Origin: Alphaproteobacteria bacterium PA2
GTDB taxonomy: Bacteria > Pseudomonadota > Alphaproteobacteria > Caulobacterales > Caulobacteraceae
Direction: 5' to 3'
Length of the DNA: 64,000 nt
NCBI GenBank assembly: GCA_002256425.1
Contig: NKIZ01000001.1
Coordinates: 992,001 to 1,056,000, forward strand
Both the position numbers and the translations under genes were made by a program. This document shows, piece by piece, positions 9,030 to 19,600 of the stretch. The notes beneath the pieces are model-generated. The model saw only the letters and a list, made by a program, of their open reading frames with translations, ran no database searches and was not told the origin of the DNA. Position 1 is the first letter of the stretch; the number at the start of each line of letters is the position of its first letter.

Positions 9030-11981
9030 ATGAATAAGACGCGTGAACGCCTTCTGGCGACGTCTGTCCTGACCGGTCTGGCGATGTTCGCCGTGATGCC
9101 GGCTACCGCTTTTGCAGCCGAAAAGGGCTCCGCTGAAGTCGAAGAAGTCATTGTTACCGGCTCGCGCATCGCCCGCCAGGACTATCGCTCCAACACCCCG
9201 ATCGTGACGGTTGGTGCTGAAGCCCTGAAGAATTCCGGCGTGGTGACGGTCGAAACCCTTCTGAACGAACTGCCCCAGTTCGTTCCGTCCGTGACCTCCA
9301 CCTCCAACAACCCCGGTGGTAACGGCCAGGCGCAAGTCGAACTGCGCGGCCTCGGCACCAACCGCACCCTGGTCCTGATGGATGGCCGCCGCATCCCGCC
9401 GTCCAACTCTGACGGCACGGTCGACCTGAACACCATTCCTCCGGGTCTGGTTGAGAGCGTCGAAGTCGTGACCGGCGGTGAATCCTCCACCTACGGTTCG
9501 GACGCCATCGCCGGCGTCGTCAACTTCCGCCTGAAGAAGCATTTCAACGGCATTGAAGTCGACACCCAGTACGGCATCACCAACCGCCACGACGGCGAGT
9601 CCGAAAACGTCAGCATCCTGATGGGCGGCGACTTCAATGAAGGCGCCGGCAATGCCGTGATGTCGCTGGGCTTCTCCAACCGCGGCAACGTGCTGAACGG
9701 CTCCCGTCCGTTCTCGGCCGTGTCTGGCCCGTCCTCGACGACGCCAATGGGCGCCTATGACACCATCGCCACCAACGCCCCGACCCAGGCCGCCATGGAC
9801 GCGGTCTTCGCGAAGTACGGCAAGGCCGCTGGTTCGGTCAGCCGCACCACCACCCGTCTCGGTTTCAACAATGACGGAAGCCTGTTCCAGAACGGCATCA
9901 ACTATAAGGGCCCGACCGGCGTCGACTTCGACACCATTCCGGTCACCGGCAACTACAACACCGGCGCCCTGAACAACCTGGTTGTGCCGCTTGAGCGTTA
10001 CAACGCCTTCGCACGGGTCGAGCATGACCTGCTCGACACCATGAAGGCCTACGCCCAGTTCAACTATGTCAGCTACCAGTCCGGCGCCCTTCTGGCTCCG
10101 TCTCCGGCAGCCGGCAACCCGGCGACCGGCAATACCGGCTTCCTGGTCCCCTACAACAACCCCTTCGTCCCGGGTGACCTGCAGACCCTGCTGGCCTCCC
10201 GTGCGAACCCGACCGCGCCCTTCCTGTTCCGGAAGCGCTTCTCGGAAGTCGGCGGCCGTCGTTCGGTCAGCGACTACACCGTCACCCAGATGTTGATTGG
10301 CGTGAGGGGCAAGATTGCCGGTGACTGGACCTGGGACGCCTACATGGCTGATGGCCGTGAGCGTCGTCTGGAAACCCAGTACGGCAACATCTCCCACGCG
10401 GCAGTCCGCACCCTGCTGGAAGCTGCTGATGGCGGTAAGTCCATCTGCGCCGGCGGTTACAACCCCTTCGGCACCAATCCGATCTCGGCCGCTTGCGCCA
10501 CCTACATCAGCCGGGTGACCAAGAACTCGACCAGCTTCAACCAGCGTCTGGCCGAAATCAGCGCCACGGGTTCGCTGTTTGAGCTTCCGGCTGGCGTCAT
10601 GAAGGCCGCCGTCGGCGCCGACTACATCCGCAACGCCTATAACTTCGTTCCGGACTCGGTCCTCTCGACCCGCGACACCGTGACCACGCCGATCGCCCAG
10701 GACTCACCGGGCGTCGTGGGCTTCAACGCCCAGAACGCCCTGCGCGGTTCAACCGACGTCTATGAAATCTTCGGCGAAGTGGACGTTCCTGTCCTGAAGG
10801 ACCTGCCGCTGATCCAGTCGGCAAGCCTGAACCTGAAGTACCGCTATTCGGACTACAACACGATTGGCGGCGTCTCGACCTTCAGCGCCAATGGCCACTG
10901 GCAGATTGTGGACGCCCTGGCGGCCCGCGGCGGCTTCTCCAAGGCCATCCGCGCCCCGAGCGTTGGCGAACTCTACGCCCCGCAGGGCCAGAGCTTCCCG
11001 ACCATCGGTCCGGCAGGCGGCGTCGGCTCCGGCGACCCCTGCGATGTCAAGGGCGCCTATCGCAAGGGCGCCAATGCGGCGGCCGTGCGGGCCCTGTGCC
11101 TGGCTCAAGGCGTGCCGTCGGTCATCATCGACAGCTTCACCTATGCCAACAACCAGGTTCAATCGACCACCGGCGGCAATCCCGACCTGATCCAGGAAAC
11201 GGCTGACTCCGTGACCTTCGGTCTGGTCTATCAGCCGCGCTTCGAGGCTCCGATCCTCGAGCGTCTGTCGGCTTCGGTGGACTACTACCACATCAAGATC
11301 CAGGACGCGGTCGGCACCATCAACGCCGCCACCTCCCTGGCCTATTGCTTCAACAACCCGCTGGGCACGGCTTCGAACCCGACTTTCTCGGCTTCGAACC
11401 TGTTCTGTCAGCTGCTGCGCCGCGACCCGGCGACTGGTGAAATTTCTGACGCCAAGTCGACCAACGCCAACCTCGGCTCCTATGAAACCGACGGCATCGA
11501 CTTCCAGATCGACTGGGGCTTCGGTCTTGGCGCCATCGGTCTCAGCGATGACTACGGCCGCATTGCGACCAATGTCTCGGGTAGCTACCTGCTGAACTTC
11601 GATGTCCAGAACATCCCCGGCGGTAACATCGACAAGCGCGCCGGCACCGTTGGTAACACCCTTGGCTCCAACTACAGCCGCTGGAAGGCGATGACCAACG
11701 TCCGTTGGTCGGTCGCAGACTACTCCTTCGGCGCGCGCTGGCGTCTGATTGGCAAGGTCGATGACTTCTTTGCCAGTGGTCAGGCTGCGCCGAACTACAG
11801 CTATTACGACATCGACGGCAGCTGGAAGATCAACGACATGTTCGAAGTCCGCGCGGGCGTGAACAATATCGGCGACAAGCTGCCTCCGATCTACACCTCG
11901 CAGATCGCAGCCAACACCGACCCGTCGACCTATGACGTGCTGGGTCGTCGTTACTTCGTGGGTCTGAAGGCCCGCTTCTAG
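9030..11981 (+). CDS. TonB-dependent outer-membrane receptor
   Basis: A 983-residue receptor: signal peptide (1-33), then a TonB-box-like segment 'EEVIVTGSRIARQDYRSNTP', a plug domain with 'RGLGTNRTLVLMDGRRIPP' and 'YGSDAIAGVVNFRLKK', and a 22-strand barrel ending in the C-terminal Phe of 'YFVGLKARF'. It imports a substrate too large or scarce for porins. The length and the plug type without a CarboxypepD domain resemble receptors thought to take up carbohydrates or aromatic compounds. Cysteine pairs in the barrel loops are common in this group. The ATG at 9030 is preferred. A TTG at 9024 has better spacing to the GGAGG at 9011-9015. A strong terminator follows. Confidence 0.95.
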   Translation: MNKTRERLLATSVLTGLAMFAVMPATAFAAEKGSAEVEEVIVTGSRIARQDYRSNTPIVTVGAEALKNSGVVTVETLLNELPQFVPSVTSTSNNPGGNGQAQVELRGLGTNRTLVLMDGRRIPPSNSDGTVDLNTIPPGLVESVEVVTGGESSTYGSDAIAGVVNFRLKKHFNGIEVDTQYGITNRHDGESENVSILMGGDFNEGAGNAVMSLGFSNRGNVLNGSRPFSAVSGPSSTTPMGAYDTIATNAPTQAAMDAVFAKYGKAAGSVSRTTTRLGFNNDGSLFQNGINYKGPTGVDFDTIPVTGNYNTGALNNLVVPLERYNAFARVEHDLLDTMKAYAQFNYVSYQSGALLAPSPAAGNPATGNTGFLVPYNNPFVPGDLQTLLASRANPTAPFLFRKRFSEVGGRRSVSDYTVTQMLIGVRGKIAGDWTWDAYMADGRERRLETQYGNISHAAVRTLLEAADGGKSICAGGYNPFGTNPISAACATYISRVTKNSTSFNQRLAEISATGSLFELPAGVMKAAVGADYIRNAYNFVPDSVLSTRDTVTTPIAQDSPGVVGFNAQNALRGSTDVYEIFGEVDVPVLKDLPLIQSASLNLKYRYSDYNTIGGVSTFSANGHWQIVDALAARGGFSKAIRAPSVGELYAPQGQSFPTIGPAGGVGSGDPCDVKGAYRKGANAAAVRALCLAQGVPSVIIDSFTYANNQVQSTTGGNPDLIQETADSVTFGLVYQPRFEAPILERLSASVDYYHIKIQDAVGTINAATSLAYCFNNPLGTASNPTFSASNLFCQLLRRDPATGEISDAKSTNANLGSYETDGIDFQIDWGFGLGAIGLSDDYGRIATNVSGSYLLNFDVQNIPGGNIDKRAGTVGNTLGSNYSRWKAMTNVRWSVADYSFGARWRLIGKVDDFFASGQAAPNYSYYDIDGSWKINDMFEVRAGVNNIGDKLPPIYTSQIAANTDPSTYDVLGRRYFVGLKARF

Positions 11982-12002
11982 GTCCCAGACCTGATCCAGA
12001 TT

Positions 12003-12046
12003 GGCCGCGGGATGCTGGACCTATCCAGTCATCCCGCGGCCTTTTT
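12003..12046 (+). terminator. Rho-independent terminator after the TonB receptor
   Basis: GGCCGCGGGATG at 12003-12014 pairs with CATCCCGCGGCC at 12030-12041, with a further CTGG/CCAG pairing inside the loop, followed directly by TTTTT at 12042-12046. It lies 22 bases beyond the receptor stop and in front of the convergent TPR gene. Confidence 0.9.
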
Positions 12047-12085
12047 GATTCCGGGTCGGTCCGTGTGATTTGAGGGCGTGACGGC

Positions 12086-13582
12086 CTAGGTGGGGACCAC
12101 GTCAAAGGCCATGGTCAGGCGCCGGTCATCTGTCTGGAACGGTATGACCCCATGCCAGGCATAGGATGGAAACAGCACCAGTCGTCCGGGCCGGGGCTCG
12201 ACATGCATCACCGCCGGGCAGGGTGGGTTCAAGGCCAGGGGCGGCTCGCCAATGGCCAGCCAGCCCTGCCGGTCCGGAGCGCCCGCTGACACGGCTGGTG
12301 TCGCCACATAGAAGACCGAGGAGATCCAGCCCTCGATGTGCATGTGGGGGGCGTGCGATCCGCCCTGGCGCAGCAGGACCGACCAGGCGCCCTGAAACTT
12401 CCAGTCCCTGGTCTTGCGCATCCTCAGGGGATCGCCGCCTGGGGGCAGGTCCTTCAGGAATGTGTTGATTGCGGTGGTGAACAGGTCGAAGGCGGCCTTG
12501 ATGGCGCGATCATCGGACCCCTTCAGGAAGTGCGATAGCTGACTACCCCCGCGGACGCTCTGGTTGGCGGGCTCCCGCTGATACTTGTGCTGAGCCGTCA
12601 GGGCCTGATCCAGGTCGGCCAGAAACGCTGCCATGTCCGGCCATCCCGGCGGCGTCTCGAAGTCGAAGACCCGGACCAGGGCGTCATAGGCGCAGATCTG
12701 GTCATACAGGGGATCCCCGATCTGGCGCGCGGCGACAGAGGCCCAGGCCCAAAGGGACTGGTTGTTCGGCGCAGCCTCCAGTCCCTTGCGAGCCCTGGCC
12801 AGTGCGTCCTGGGGCCGACCCAGGGCCAGGTCTACAATAGCGGCCTGGTTTAACACCGCCGGCGAAGCGGGCGCATGGCCCAGCGCCTGGCGGATCAATA
12901 TGTCGGCGTCGCCCAGCTTCTTGCCCTCTACTGCGGCCTGAGCCGCAGCAAGCAGGGTCTGGACATTGTCCGGCGCCATCCGCAGGGCCTGGATCAGCAG
13001 ATCCCAGGCAAGGTCGGCCCGTCCCGCAGTCCGCGCCAGGTCGGCCCGGCCCAACAGGATCGGAACCGGCTGGGCGCCTGCTTTGGCGATCTCCAGCAGC
13101 ACGGCGTCAGCCTGGGTCAGATCGCCGGTGCGCATCCAGACCAGATTGGCCGCCTCAATGCCCCAGGCCACTTCCCCTGGGCGCCTGCGGATCAATCGAA
13201 GGTAGGCCTGCTCTCCCTCATCCAGGCGGCCGGCCGCAACCAGGGCGCGGGCATAGACCAGCCAGGTTTCCGGAGCATCCAGGCCCAGTTCAAAGGCCGT
13301 CTCGGCTGCCCGCACCGCTTCGTCAGCCTTCCCCAGGTCGCCCAGGGTGGCCGCCAGATTGTGCCAGCCGATCCGCCCCATAGGAAAACGGCGGACGGCT
13401 TCCCGGTCAATCGGCAGGGCTTCATCCCGCCGCCCCATGGCCTTCAGGGCCGAGGCATGCAGGGCGAAGGCGCGAGGGTCGGCGTCCGCCCGACGAATGA
13501 GGGACCTGGTGACGGCCAGGGCGTCCTTAGCCTTCCCTGCAGCCAGAAGGCCCGCCGCCCTGTCCAGGTCCGCCTTGCTCAT
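12086..13582 (-). CDS. TPR protein with C-terminal 2OG-Fe(II) oxygenase domain
   Basis: Starting at the ATG at 13582 the protein has 498 residues. Residues 1-300 are a run of tetratricopeptide-like helices ('ALHASALKAMGRRDEALPID', 'LVYARALVAAGRLDEGEQAY'). Residues 380-498 carry a putative 2-oxoglutarate/Fe(II) oxygenase: 'HAPHMHIEGWISSVFYV' supplies an H-x-H metal motif, 'LVLFPSYAWHGVIPF' the distal His, and 'RRLTMAFDV' the oxoglutarate-binding Arg. Such TPR-oxygenases occur near TonB receptors in Caulobacterales and sphingomonads. The substrate is unknown; a peptide or protein is plausible because of the TPR part. It is divergent from a second oxygenase across 91 bp. Confidence 0.85.
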   Translation of the reverse strand: MSKADLDRAAGLLAAGKAKDALAVTRSLIRRADADPRAFALHASALKAMGRRDEALPIDREAVRRFPMGRIGWHNLAATLGDLGKADEAVRAAETAFELGLDAPETWLVYARALVAAGRLDEGEQAYLRLIRRRPGEVAWGIEAANLVWMRTGDLTQADAVLLEIAKAGAQPVPILLGRADLARTAGRADLAWDLLIQALRMAPDNVQTLLAAAQAAVEGKKLGDADILIRQALGHAPASPAVLNQAAIVDLALGRPQDALARARKGLEAAPNNQSLWAWASVAARQIGDPLYDQICAYDALVRVFDFETPPGWPDMAAFLADLDQALTAQHKYQREPANQSVRGGSQLSHFLKGSDDRAIKAAFDLFTTAINTFLKDLPPGGDPLRMRKTRDWKFQGAWSVLLRQGGSHAPHMHIEGWISSVFYVATPAVSAGAPDRQGWLAIGEPPLALNPPCPAVMHVEPRPGRLVLFPSYAWHGVIPFQTDDRRLTMAFDVVPT

Positions 13583-13673
13583 GGTCGTGATTTGGCGCCA
13601 ATAGTCATGGAGGATTTGTCGCGCCAAACACCTTCGCAGGCAATGCGGACCATGCCCAAAGTTCAGGGACACA

Positions 13674-14423
13674 ATGACTGAGCCGTCGCCCTTCTGGAGG
13701 CCTCTGGATGAGGACGCCCTGACGCGGCGATTCCAGGAGACAGGCCGCCTCCATATCCCGGACTTTCTCAAGCCGGATCTGGCCGGGGCGCTGCATGAGG
13801 TCCTTGCAGCGGACATGAGCTGGGCCAGGACCTTCACGGTCAATGGCAAGAGCTATGACATCGATCTGGCGGCGCAGGCCCAGACGCCGGACGCCGTTCT
13901 TTCCCAGGTCGCAGAGGCTGTCGCCGAGGGTGGTCGCACGGGATTTGCCTATGACTTCGAACTCTGGCGGATCAGCGATGAAGTTGAAGCCGGTCGCAGG
14001 CCGACTGACTCCCGGTCACAGCTTGCAGACCTTTATGCCCTGCTCAACAGCGAGGTCTTTCTCGCGCTCATGCGTCGGCTGACCGGCCTGGAGTCAGCCG
14101 CTTACTGCGATGCCCAGGCCACCCGCTATCGCGCCGGACACTTCCTCACCGCCCATGATGATGAGGTGGAAGGCAAGAACCGGCTGTGCGCCATGGTGCT
14201 GGGTCTGACGCCGGTATGGCGGACAGAGTGGGGCGGCCTCCTGTTGTTCCATGACCGTGCGGGTCACGTGCTGGAAGGATATACGCCCAGCTTCAACGCC
14301 CTGAACCTGTTCCGTGTTCCGCAGCTCCACAGCGTCAGCCAGGTGGCCGGTTTTGTTACCGCTGACCGGCTCTCGGTCACGGGTTGGGTCCGTTCAAGCC
14401 GTCCGGAGGGCGACCTGGCCTAG
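13674..14423 (+). CDS. 2OG-Fe(II) oxygenase, prolyl-hydroxylase-like
   Basis: A 249-residue single-domain dioxygenase. The metal triad can be read as His161 and Asp163 in 'TAHDDEVEG' and His219 in 'VPQLHSVSQV'; Arg in 'DRLSVTGWVR' should bind 2-oxoglutarate. 'WRTEWGGLLLFHD' is the typical strand before the core. It resembles the 2OG-FeII_Oxy_3 group, which hydroxylates prolines or small molecules. Divergent from the TPR-oxygenase, it makes a receptor plus two oxygenases unit. Its last bases overlap the small convergent gene by 4. Confidence 0.87.
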   Translation: MTEPSPFWRPLDEDALTRRFQETGRLHIPDFLKPDLAGALHEVLAADMSWARTFTVNGKSYDIDLAAQAQTPDAVLSQVAEAVAEGGRTGFAYDFELWRISDEVEAGRRPTDSRSQLADLYALLNSEVFLALMRRLTGLESAAYCDAQATRYRAGHFLTAHDDEVEGKNRLCAMVLGLTPVWRTEWGGLLLFHDRAGHVLEGYTPSFNALNLFRVPQLHSVSQVAGFVTADRLSVTGWVRSSRPEGDLA

Positions 14424-14668
14424 ACGCTGAGGCTGACGAGAGACCCGAGGGTCTGGGGCTGCGCAGTCCCGGGTGAGGGCTGTGGATCCTGCAGATTGCC
14501 GCCGAACCTGACCGCTGGCCCATGGGAATCCTTTGAGTTCAACCCAAACGGGCCGTCCTGGGGATGGGCCGGATCAATGTGCTTCTTGGCCATGTCGACT
14601 TCCGTACAATTGCGGCAGGAATAGCCGTTGACCGTGACCGGGTTTGCATAGTCGCTGCTGATCGCCAT
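14420..14668 (-). CDS. Small conserved-looking protein (82 aa)
   Basis: Begins at the ATG at 14668, 9 bases behind an AGGA. The product starts 'MAISSDYANPVTVNGYSC' and has a C-x-x-C pair ('CRNC') followed by 'KKHIDPAHPQDGPFG', which suggests a structural metal site. There is no signal peptide. The family is not recognised. The third codon positions are mostly G or C, and the reading frame is bounded by the convergent oxygenase gene (4-base overlap). Confidence 0.62.
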   Translation of the reverse strand: MAISSDYANPVTVNGYSCRNCTEVDMAKKHIDPAHPQDGPFGLNSKDSHGPAVRFGGNLQDPQPSPGTAQPQTLGSLVSLSV

Positions 14669-14929
14669 GGCGGGGTCCTTCACTGGTGCCTGAGGGAGTA
14701 CGGCGTCCACACCATTTTGGTTACATTGGGTTTCAATCTTGTTTCGGCTTTTGAAATTCAGCGCACGGTCACCCTTGCCGCCCCGTTAGCCATAGGCCAA
14801 GGTCACTTCGCGCGGATGTTCTTTGGGGGAACGATGCGCCGATGGAGATCGGTCCGTTTTGACCTCTCTGTTGAGTGTCACAGTCTCTGATTGTGTTAAT
14901 GGTGCGCCGTGGGGCAGGGTCAGACGAGC

Positions 14930-16642
14930 ATGGCGGGGCAAGGAGCCAGGTTCAGGCTCAGCTTATTGGGAAGCTTCGGGCTTTACGATCCTTCGGGAGC
15001 ACGGGTCGAGATCCCGAGTCGGAAGTCTGTCGCCTTGCTGGGTCTGCTGGCGACGAGCCGGGACGGCGCGAGATCGCGTACCTTCCTGCAGGACATGCTC
15101 TGGGGTTCGCGCAGTCCCGAGCAGGCTCAGGCCAGCCTTCGCCGGGAACTTTCAAACCTGAGGCAATGGGTGAACAAGCCGGGCGCGGACCTTGTCCTGA
15201 CCCAGCACAGTCGGGTGAGCCTGGCCCTGGACGCCCTGGACATAGACATCCTGAATCTCGACCAGCTTGCGGCGTCTCTCCCCAAGGATGCGGCGTTTCT
15301 GGAGGGTGTGGATCTTCACGCCGAGGATGCCTTCGAGGACTGGCTGCGTGACCAGCGCGCCCAGTACCGCGAGGCCATCGCCAATGCAAAGTCCTCGCCG
15401 CCCAGGGGTGTCGCCGAGGCTCCAAGGTCCGATGAAGGCTTCTTCGGGCGGCCCTTCCTTGCGGTCCTGCCCTTCGCCAACCTCACCGACAACCCCTCCA
15501 ATACCTATCTCGCGGAGGGCCTGGCGGAGGAGTTGATTGAACACCTGTCCCGGCTCCGGTGGATTCCGATCATCTCCAGGGCGGCCAGCTTCGCCTATTC
15601 CACAAACAACTCGACCCTTGCTGAAATCGGCGAGGCCCTTGGGGCCCGTTATGTGGTGGAAGGACGCCTGCGGTCGCAGGGCGCTTCCCTGAACCTGACC
15701 ACAAGTATTTCTGAGGCAGTCAACGGGCAGGCGATCTGGACCTGGCGGACTGACCTTCCGGCTGAACTGTCCTCGGAGGACCTGGAGCGGGTCCTCACCG
15801 CCATTGTCGGCGCCCTTTCAAGCTCCGTCGATGATGCGGAAATGACCCGGGCCGTCGCACGCCCGGAGAGCAATCCCCAGGTGACAAACCTCATCTGGCG
15901 CGCCCGTTGGCACCACAACCGCTATACCCCTGAAGACGGCGAAATCGCGGGTCGACTGCTCAACGAAGCCCTCGCCCTGGCGCCCAACTCGCCCGAGGCC
16001 ATTCTGCAGCTGGCCTTCTTCCGGCAGCGTCAGCTGTGGTTGGCGCGGGCCGATCGGACCGAAGTCATAGAACTGCGGCGTCTCGCTCAACGCGCCATTT
16101 CGGCGGACTATCTGGATGGCCGCGGCTACATGATCGCCGGCATAGCCGAGCTGTGGCTGAAGCATACCTCGGCGGCCGTAGGCCTGTTGAAACAGGCCAT
16201 CTCGCTCAATCCCAGTCTGGCCTATGCCTATTCCCAGCTGGGGGCGGCCTATTATCTGAGTGGTGATCCGGAGCAGGCTGTCGGCATGCTCTCAGAAGCC
16301 CTGCGGCTCAATATGGGCGAGGAGTATTCCTATTACCTGCTCGGCGAGCTGGCCATGTGTCACGCCATGCTCGGATCCTGGGACGCAGCCATCGATCTGG
16401 CCGAGAAGTCCTTGCTGCGACGCCCGGCCTACTGGTATGCCCACATCTCTAAAGTGCGTGCGCTAATTGGTCGCGGGGAGCGGGAGTCCGCGGCGATTGC
16501 CCTGGCTGCGCTGAAAGAGTCAAATCCGAGGTTCAAGCTCAAGCATCTGGATTGGGTGCCATTCGTAGATCAGTCATGGCCGGACCAATTGAAGCTGATC
16601 CTGGGTGAGATCGACGTAACGCTGGTGACGCCTTCTCCTTGA
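14930..16642 (+). CDS. SARP-like winged-helix regulator with TolB-like and TPR domains
   Basis: The 570-residue protein has three parts. Residues 5-95 look like the OmpR/SARP winged helix ('FRLSLLGSFGLYDPSGARV', 'SRKSVALLGLLATSRD', 'ASLRRELSNLRQWV'). Residues 180-310 carry the TolB/CadC-type block 'LAVLPFANLTDNPSNTYLAE' and 'GARYVVEGRLRSQG'. The C-terminal 250 residues are TPR repeats ('LAYAYSQLGAAYYLSGDPEQ'). Similar proteins are one-component regulators or signalling scaffolds. I see no membrane segment. The ATG at 14930 follows an AGGG by about 10 bases. The P450-DyP gene begins 47 bp downstream on the same strand, so this is the likely regulator of that gene. Confidence 0.85.
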   Translation: MAGQGARFRLSLLGSFGLYDPSGARVEIPSRKSVALLGLLATSRDGARSRTFLQDMLWGSRSPEQAQASLRRELSNLRQWVNKPGADLVLTQHSRVSLALDALDIDILNLDQLAASLPKDAAFLEGVDLHAEDAFEDWLRDQRAQYREAIANAKSSPPRGVAEAPRSDEGFFGRPFLAVLPFANLTDNPSNTYLAEGLAEELIEHLSRLRWIPIISRAASFAYSTNNSTLAEIGEALGARYVVEGRLRSQGASLNLTTSISEAVNGQAIWTWRTDLPAELSSEDLERVLTAIVGALSSSVDDAEMTRAVARPESNPQVTNLIWRARWHHNRYTPEDGEIAGRLLNEALALAPNSPEAILQLAFFRQRQLWLARADRTEVIELRRLAQRAISADYLDGRGYMIAGIAELWLKHTSAAVGLLKQAISLNPSLAYAYSQLGAAYYLSGDPEQAVGMLSEALRLNMGEEYSYYLLGELAMCHAMLGSWDAAIDLAEKSLLRRPAYWYAHISKVRALIGRGERESAAIALAALKESNPRFKLKHLDWVPFVDQSWPDQLKLILGEIDVTLVTPSP

Positions 16643-16689
16643 AGAGAGTCTGACTCATGCCAGGCTTCAAAGGAAAAGGCCTGAAATGA

Positions 16690-19600
16690 GTGGGGAAGAC
16701 TTTGGTTGCGAAATACTATGCAGGTATCCAATCTGCACAAGGTCAGGATCAATACCTGCCTGATGAGGCCTTCCCTGATTTTGATTTTGAACGCATGGCG
16801 CCAAAAGGCGTCTTCAACCAGTTCAAGTCTGACCTGATCCGCAAGGGTATCCCTCTGGTCGTTGCTGTCGGACGGCGTATCTCGCCGGTCCTGAAGATTG
16901 ACGGCATGTACTGGATCACACGCAAGGAGGATGTCCGCCAGGCCCTCGACAATCCGGATTTCCTGGAAGTGCCCTACGGCCCGGAAATGAAGGAGCTGTC
17001 CCATAGCGCAGACGGCAAGGCGGCGACCTTTGTCCTGGGACTTGAGGGGCCAGATCAGGCCCGACAGAATGCCATCATCAGACGGATTGTCCTGCGCGAG
17101 GACCTGGACCTCGCCCGACGCCAGAGCCGCGCCTTTTCAGAGTCGCTTCTGGATGGGGCGGCCGGTCGTATCGACGTCATCACGGACTTCATCTTCCGCG
17201 TGCCGACCGAGATCTGCCGCCGCTATTTCGGGTTGGAGTTTCCCAATCCCAACCGGTTCGCCGAGTGGTCTGTCGCGGTGTCCGCACTGCTCTTCGCCGA
17301 CCCGACCGGAGACCCCATCAAGCGCCAGCTGGCGCGGGCGGGCGCCTTGCGTTTGTCCCGGATCATCGACGTGGCCATCGACAAGGCCGACGATGAGATA
17401 GGGCAGGCGCCTTCGTCTGGCGAAACGCCCTTCAATGAGCTGACCCTGGTTCAGCGACTGGTCTGGCTGAGGAAGCGGGAGCCCGCTCTGGGTCTGGAGC
17501 GCGAGGAAATCCGGGCGATTATTCTGGGTCTGGTGGTGGGCTTCATCCCGACCAACGGGCTTGGCGCCGCCAACATGCTTGAGGAGGTCCTTGGCCGTTC
17601 CTCCACCACCCGGGACGCCCGCCTCGCGGCGAAGGCGCAGGATGACGGGACCCGGATGCGGGACCTGCTTCTCGAGGCCGGGCGGCGCAATCCCGCCCTT
17701 GCCCCTGGCCAGTGGCGGTATGCCCGCAAGGCGACCGTCGTCGGCAAGGGCAAATGGTACCAGAAGACCATTCCCCAGGGCGCCACGGTCATGGTCTCGA
17801 CCATGTCAGCCCTGGCGGACCGACCCTCCAGCCCCCGCAAGCCCGAGGACTTCGAACTGATCTTCGGCCACGGGGTTCACCAGTGCCTGGGCCAGCACCT
17901 GGCCATGGCCATCATCACCGAGATGTTCCTCGCCCTCTTCGCCCGGGACGGTCTGCTGCCTGCTCCCGACGGAACCGGCGCCCTGCGCAGGGTGGGCTAT
18001 TTTCCGCGGTCCATGGACATGGTCTATGCCAGTGCGCGCAGCACCCAGGACATGATCCAGGTCTGCATCCCGATCACGGCTGACCTCAAACGCAGCGATA
18101 TCGAGACCCGGCTCAAGGCTCTGGGCAACCCTGCCCGACCTGACATTGCCAGCAGCCTTGCGGCTGCCGGAATTGTCCATTTCGCCTCGGCGTCGGTTTG
18201 GGGTGAGGGTGGTGAACCGCCCCTGACCCTGCTGCTGGAATTCAATGTGGACGGTACCCGCGCTTCAGCCTTCCCGATCCTTGCGCGACATGTGGATGTC
18301 TGGCTGCAGCCCTTGCTTCAATGGCTGCGTCCAGGGGACGGGCGATCGATCGAGGATGTCCTCCGGGCCCATACGCTACAGCTGCATACCGGGCCCTGGG
18401 GCGCCACGGGCATCAACTTCATGGGTTCGCAGGAGCGCAGTGTCGCCGGAACGGCTGACCAGCAGCGGTTGAGGGCGGCGGCTGAGGCGGCCCTTGATCG
18501 ACTGGGCGACAGGTTTGGCGCCAGGCCCCTGGAAGTGCTCGCCGCGGTGCGCGCCCATCTCCGGACCGATCCGGCGAATCTGGCCCTCGACGCCCTGACG
18601 GTTCAGCCCAGTCGGGGCGATCTGGCCATTTCCACCTGGCGCAAGCCCAGGACCTTCTGGGAGCCCTTGCCCAAGGTCCTGCAGGGCGGGCTTGGCCTTC
18701 AGCTGGTGACAGGATTTCTTGCAAGTTTCATCCTGGTCGCAGGCGTGCTCCATTTTGCCCTGGGGGCAGGGACCGGATCTGGCGCCCTGGCCCACTGGGC
18801 CGTCGTCACTGTCCTGGGCCTCGTCTTGACCGCTTCACTCTGGGCCGGGACAGCCTTCGCCGCCTACCGGATCTTCCTTGCTGAAGAGGACAGGGAAGAA
18901 CCCGATGATCAGGCGCCTGATCCGGAGAGGGTCAAGACGATCATCGCCCGGGAAAATGCACCGGGCTACCAGCAGAACCACATCATAGCCGTTACGCCCC
19001 TGAAGCGGGGCCTGATCCGGCGGTTCGCCTTCGCCTTCGCCATGTGGGGCATAGCCCAGAGCCTGATCTGGTTCCGACCGGGTTTTGTCCTGACCATGGG
19101 GACCATCCACTTCGCCAAATGGTTCCGCATGCCGGGCAGCCGGACCATGGTCTTCCAGTCCAATTATGATGGAAGCTGGGAAAGTTATCTCGAGGACTTC
19201 ATCACCCGCGCCCACGCCGGCCAGACCGCGGCCTGGAGCAATGGCGTAGGCTTCCCCAGGTCCAAGGGCCTGATCGGAGACGGCGCCGCCGACGGTGAGC
19301 GCTTCAAGCGCTGGGTGCGTCGCCAGCAGATCCCGACGGACTTCTGGTATTGCCGGTTCCCCGAACTCACCGGCGACGTCATGCGGGCCAACATGCTGAT
19401 CCAGCGGGGCCTGGCCTCGGCCTATGACGACACTGCGGCGCGTTCCTGGCTGGATCTGTTTGGTTCAGGCCAGTCACAGGTCGGAGAAATCGAGGCGCCG
19501 GAGGTTCAGTCCCTGCTGTTCCGCGGCATGCGCCGGGCCATCTTCAGCGCCTGCATTCCCTTCACCCTGCCGGCCGATCCGGCAAGGCGCGGCGCCTGGC

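Noticed and set aside
8943-10397. A 484-codon open frame antisense to the TonB receptor
   Set aside because: It mirrors a GC-rich coding strand; the protein is a Gly/Val/Arg-rich string without motifs, while the plus strand has an unmistakable receptor.
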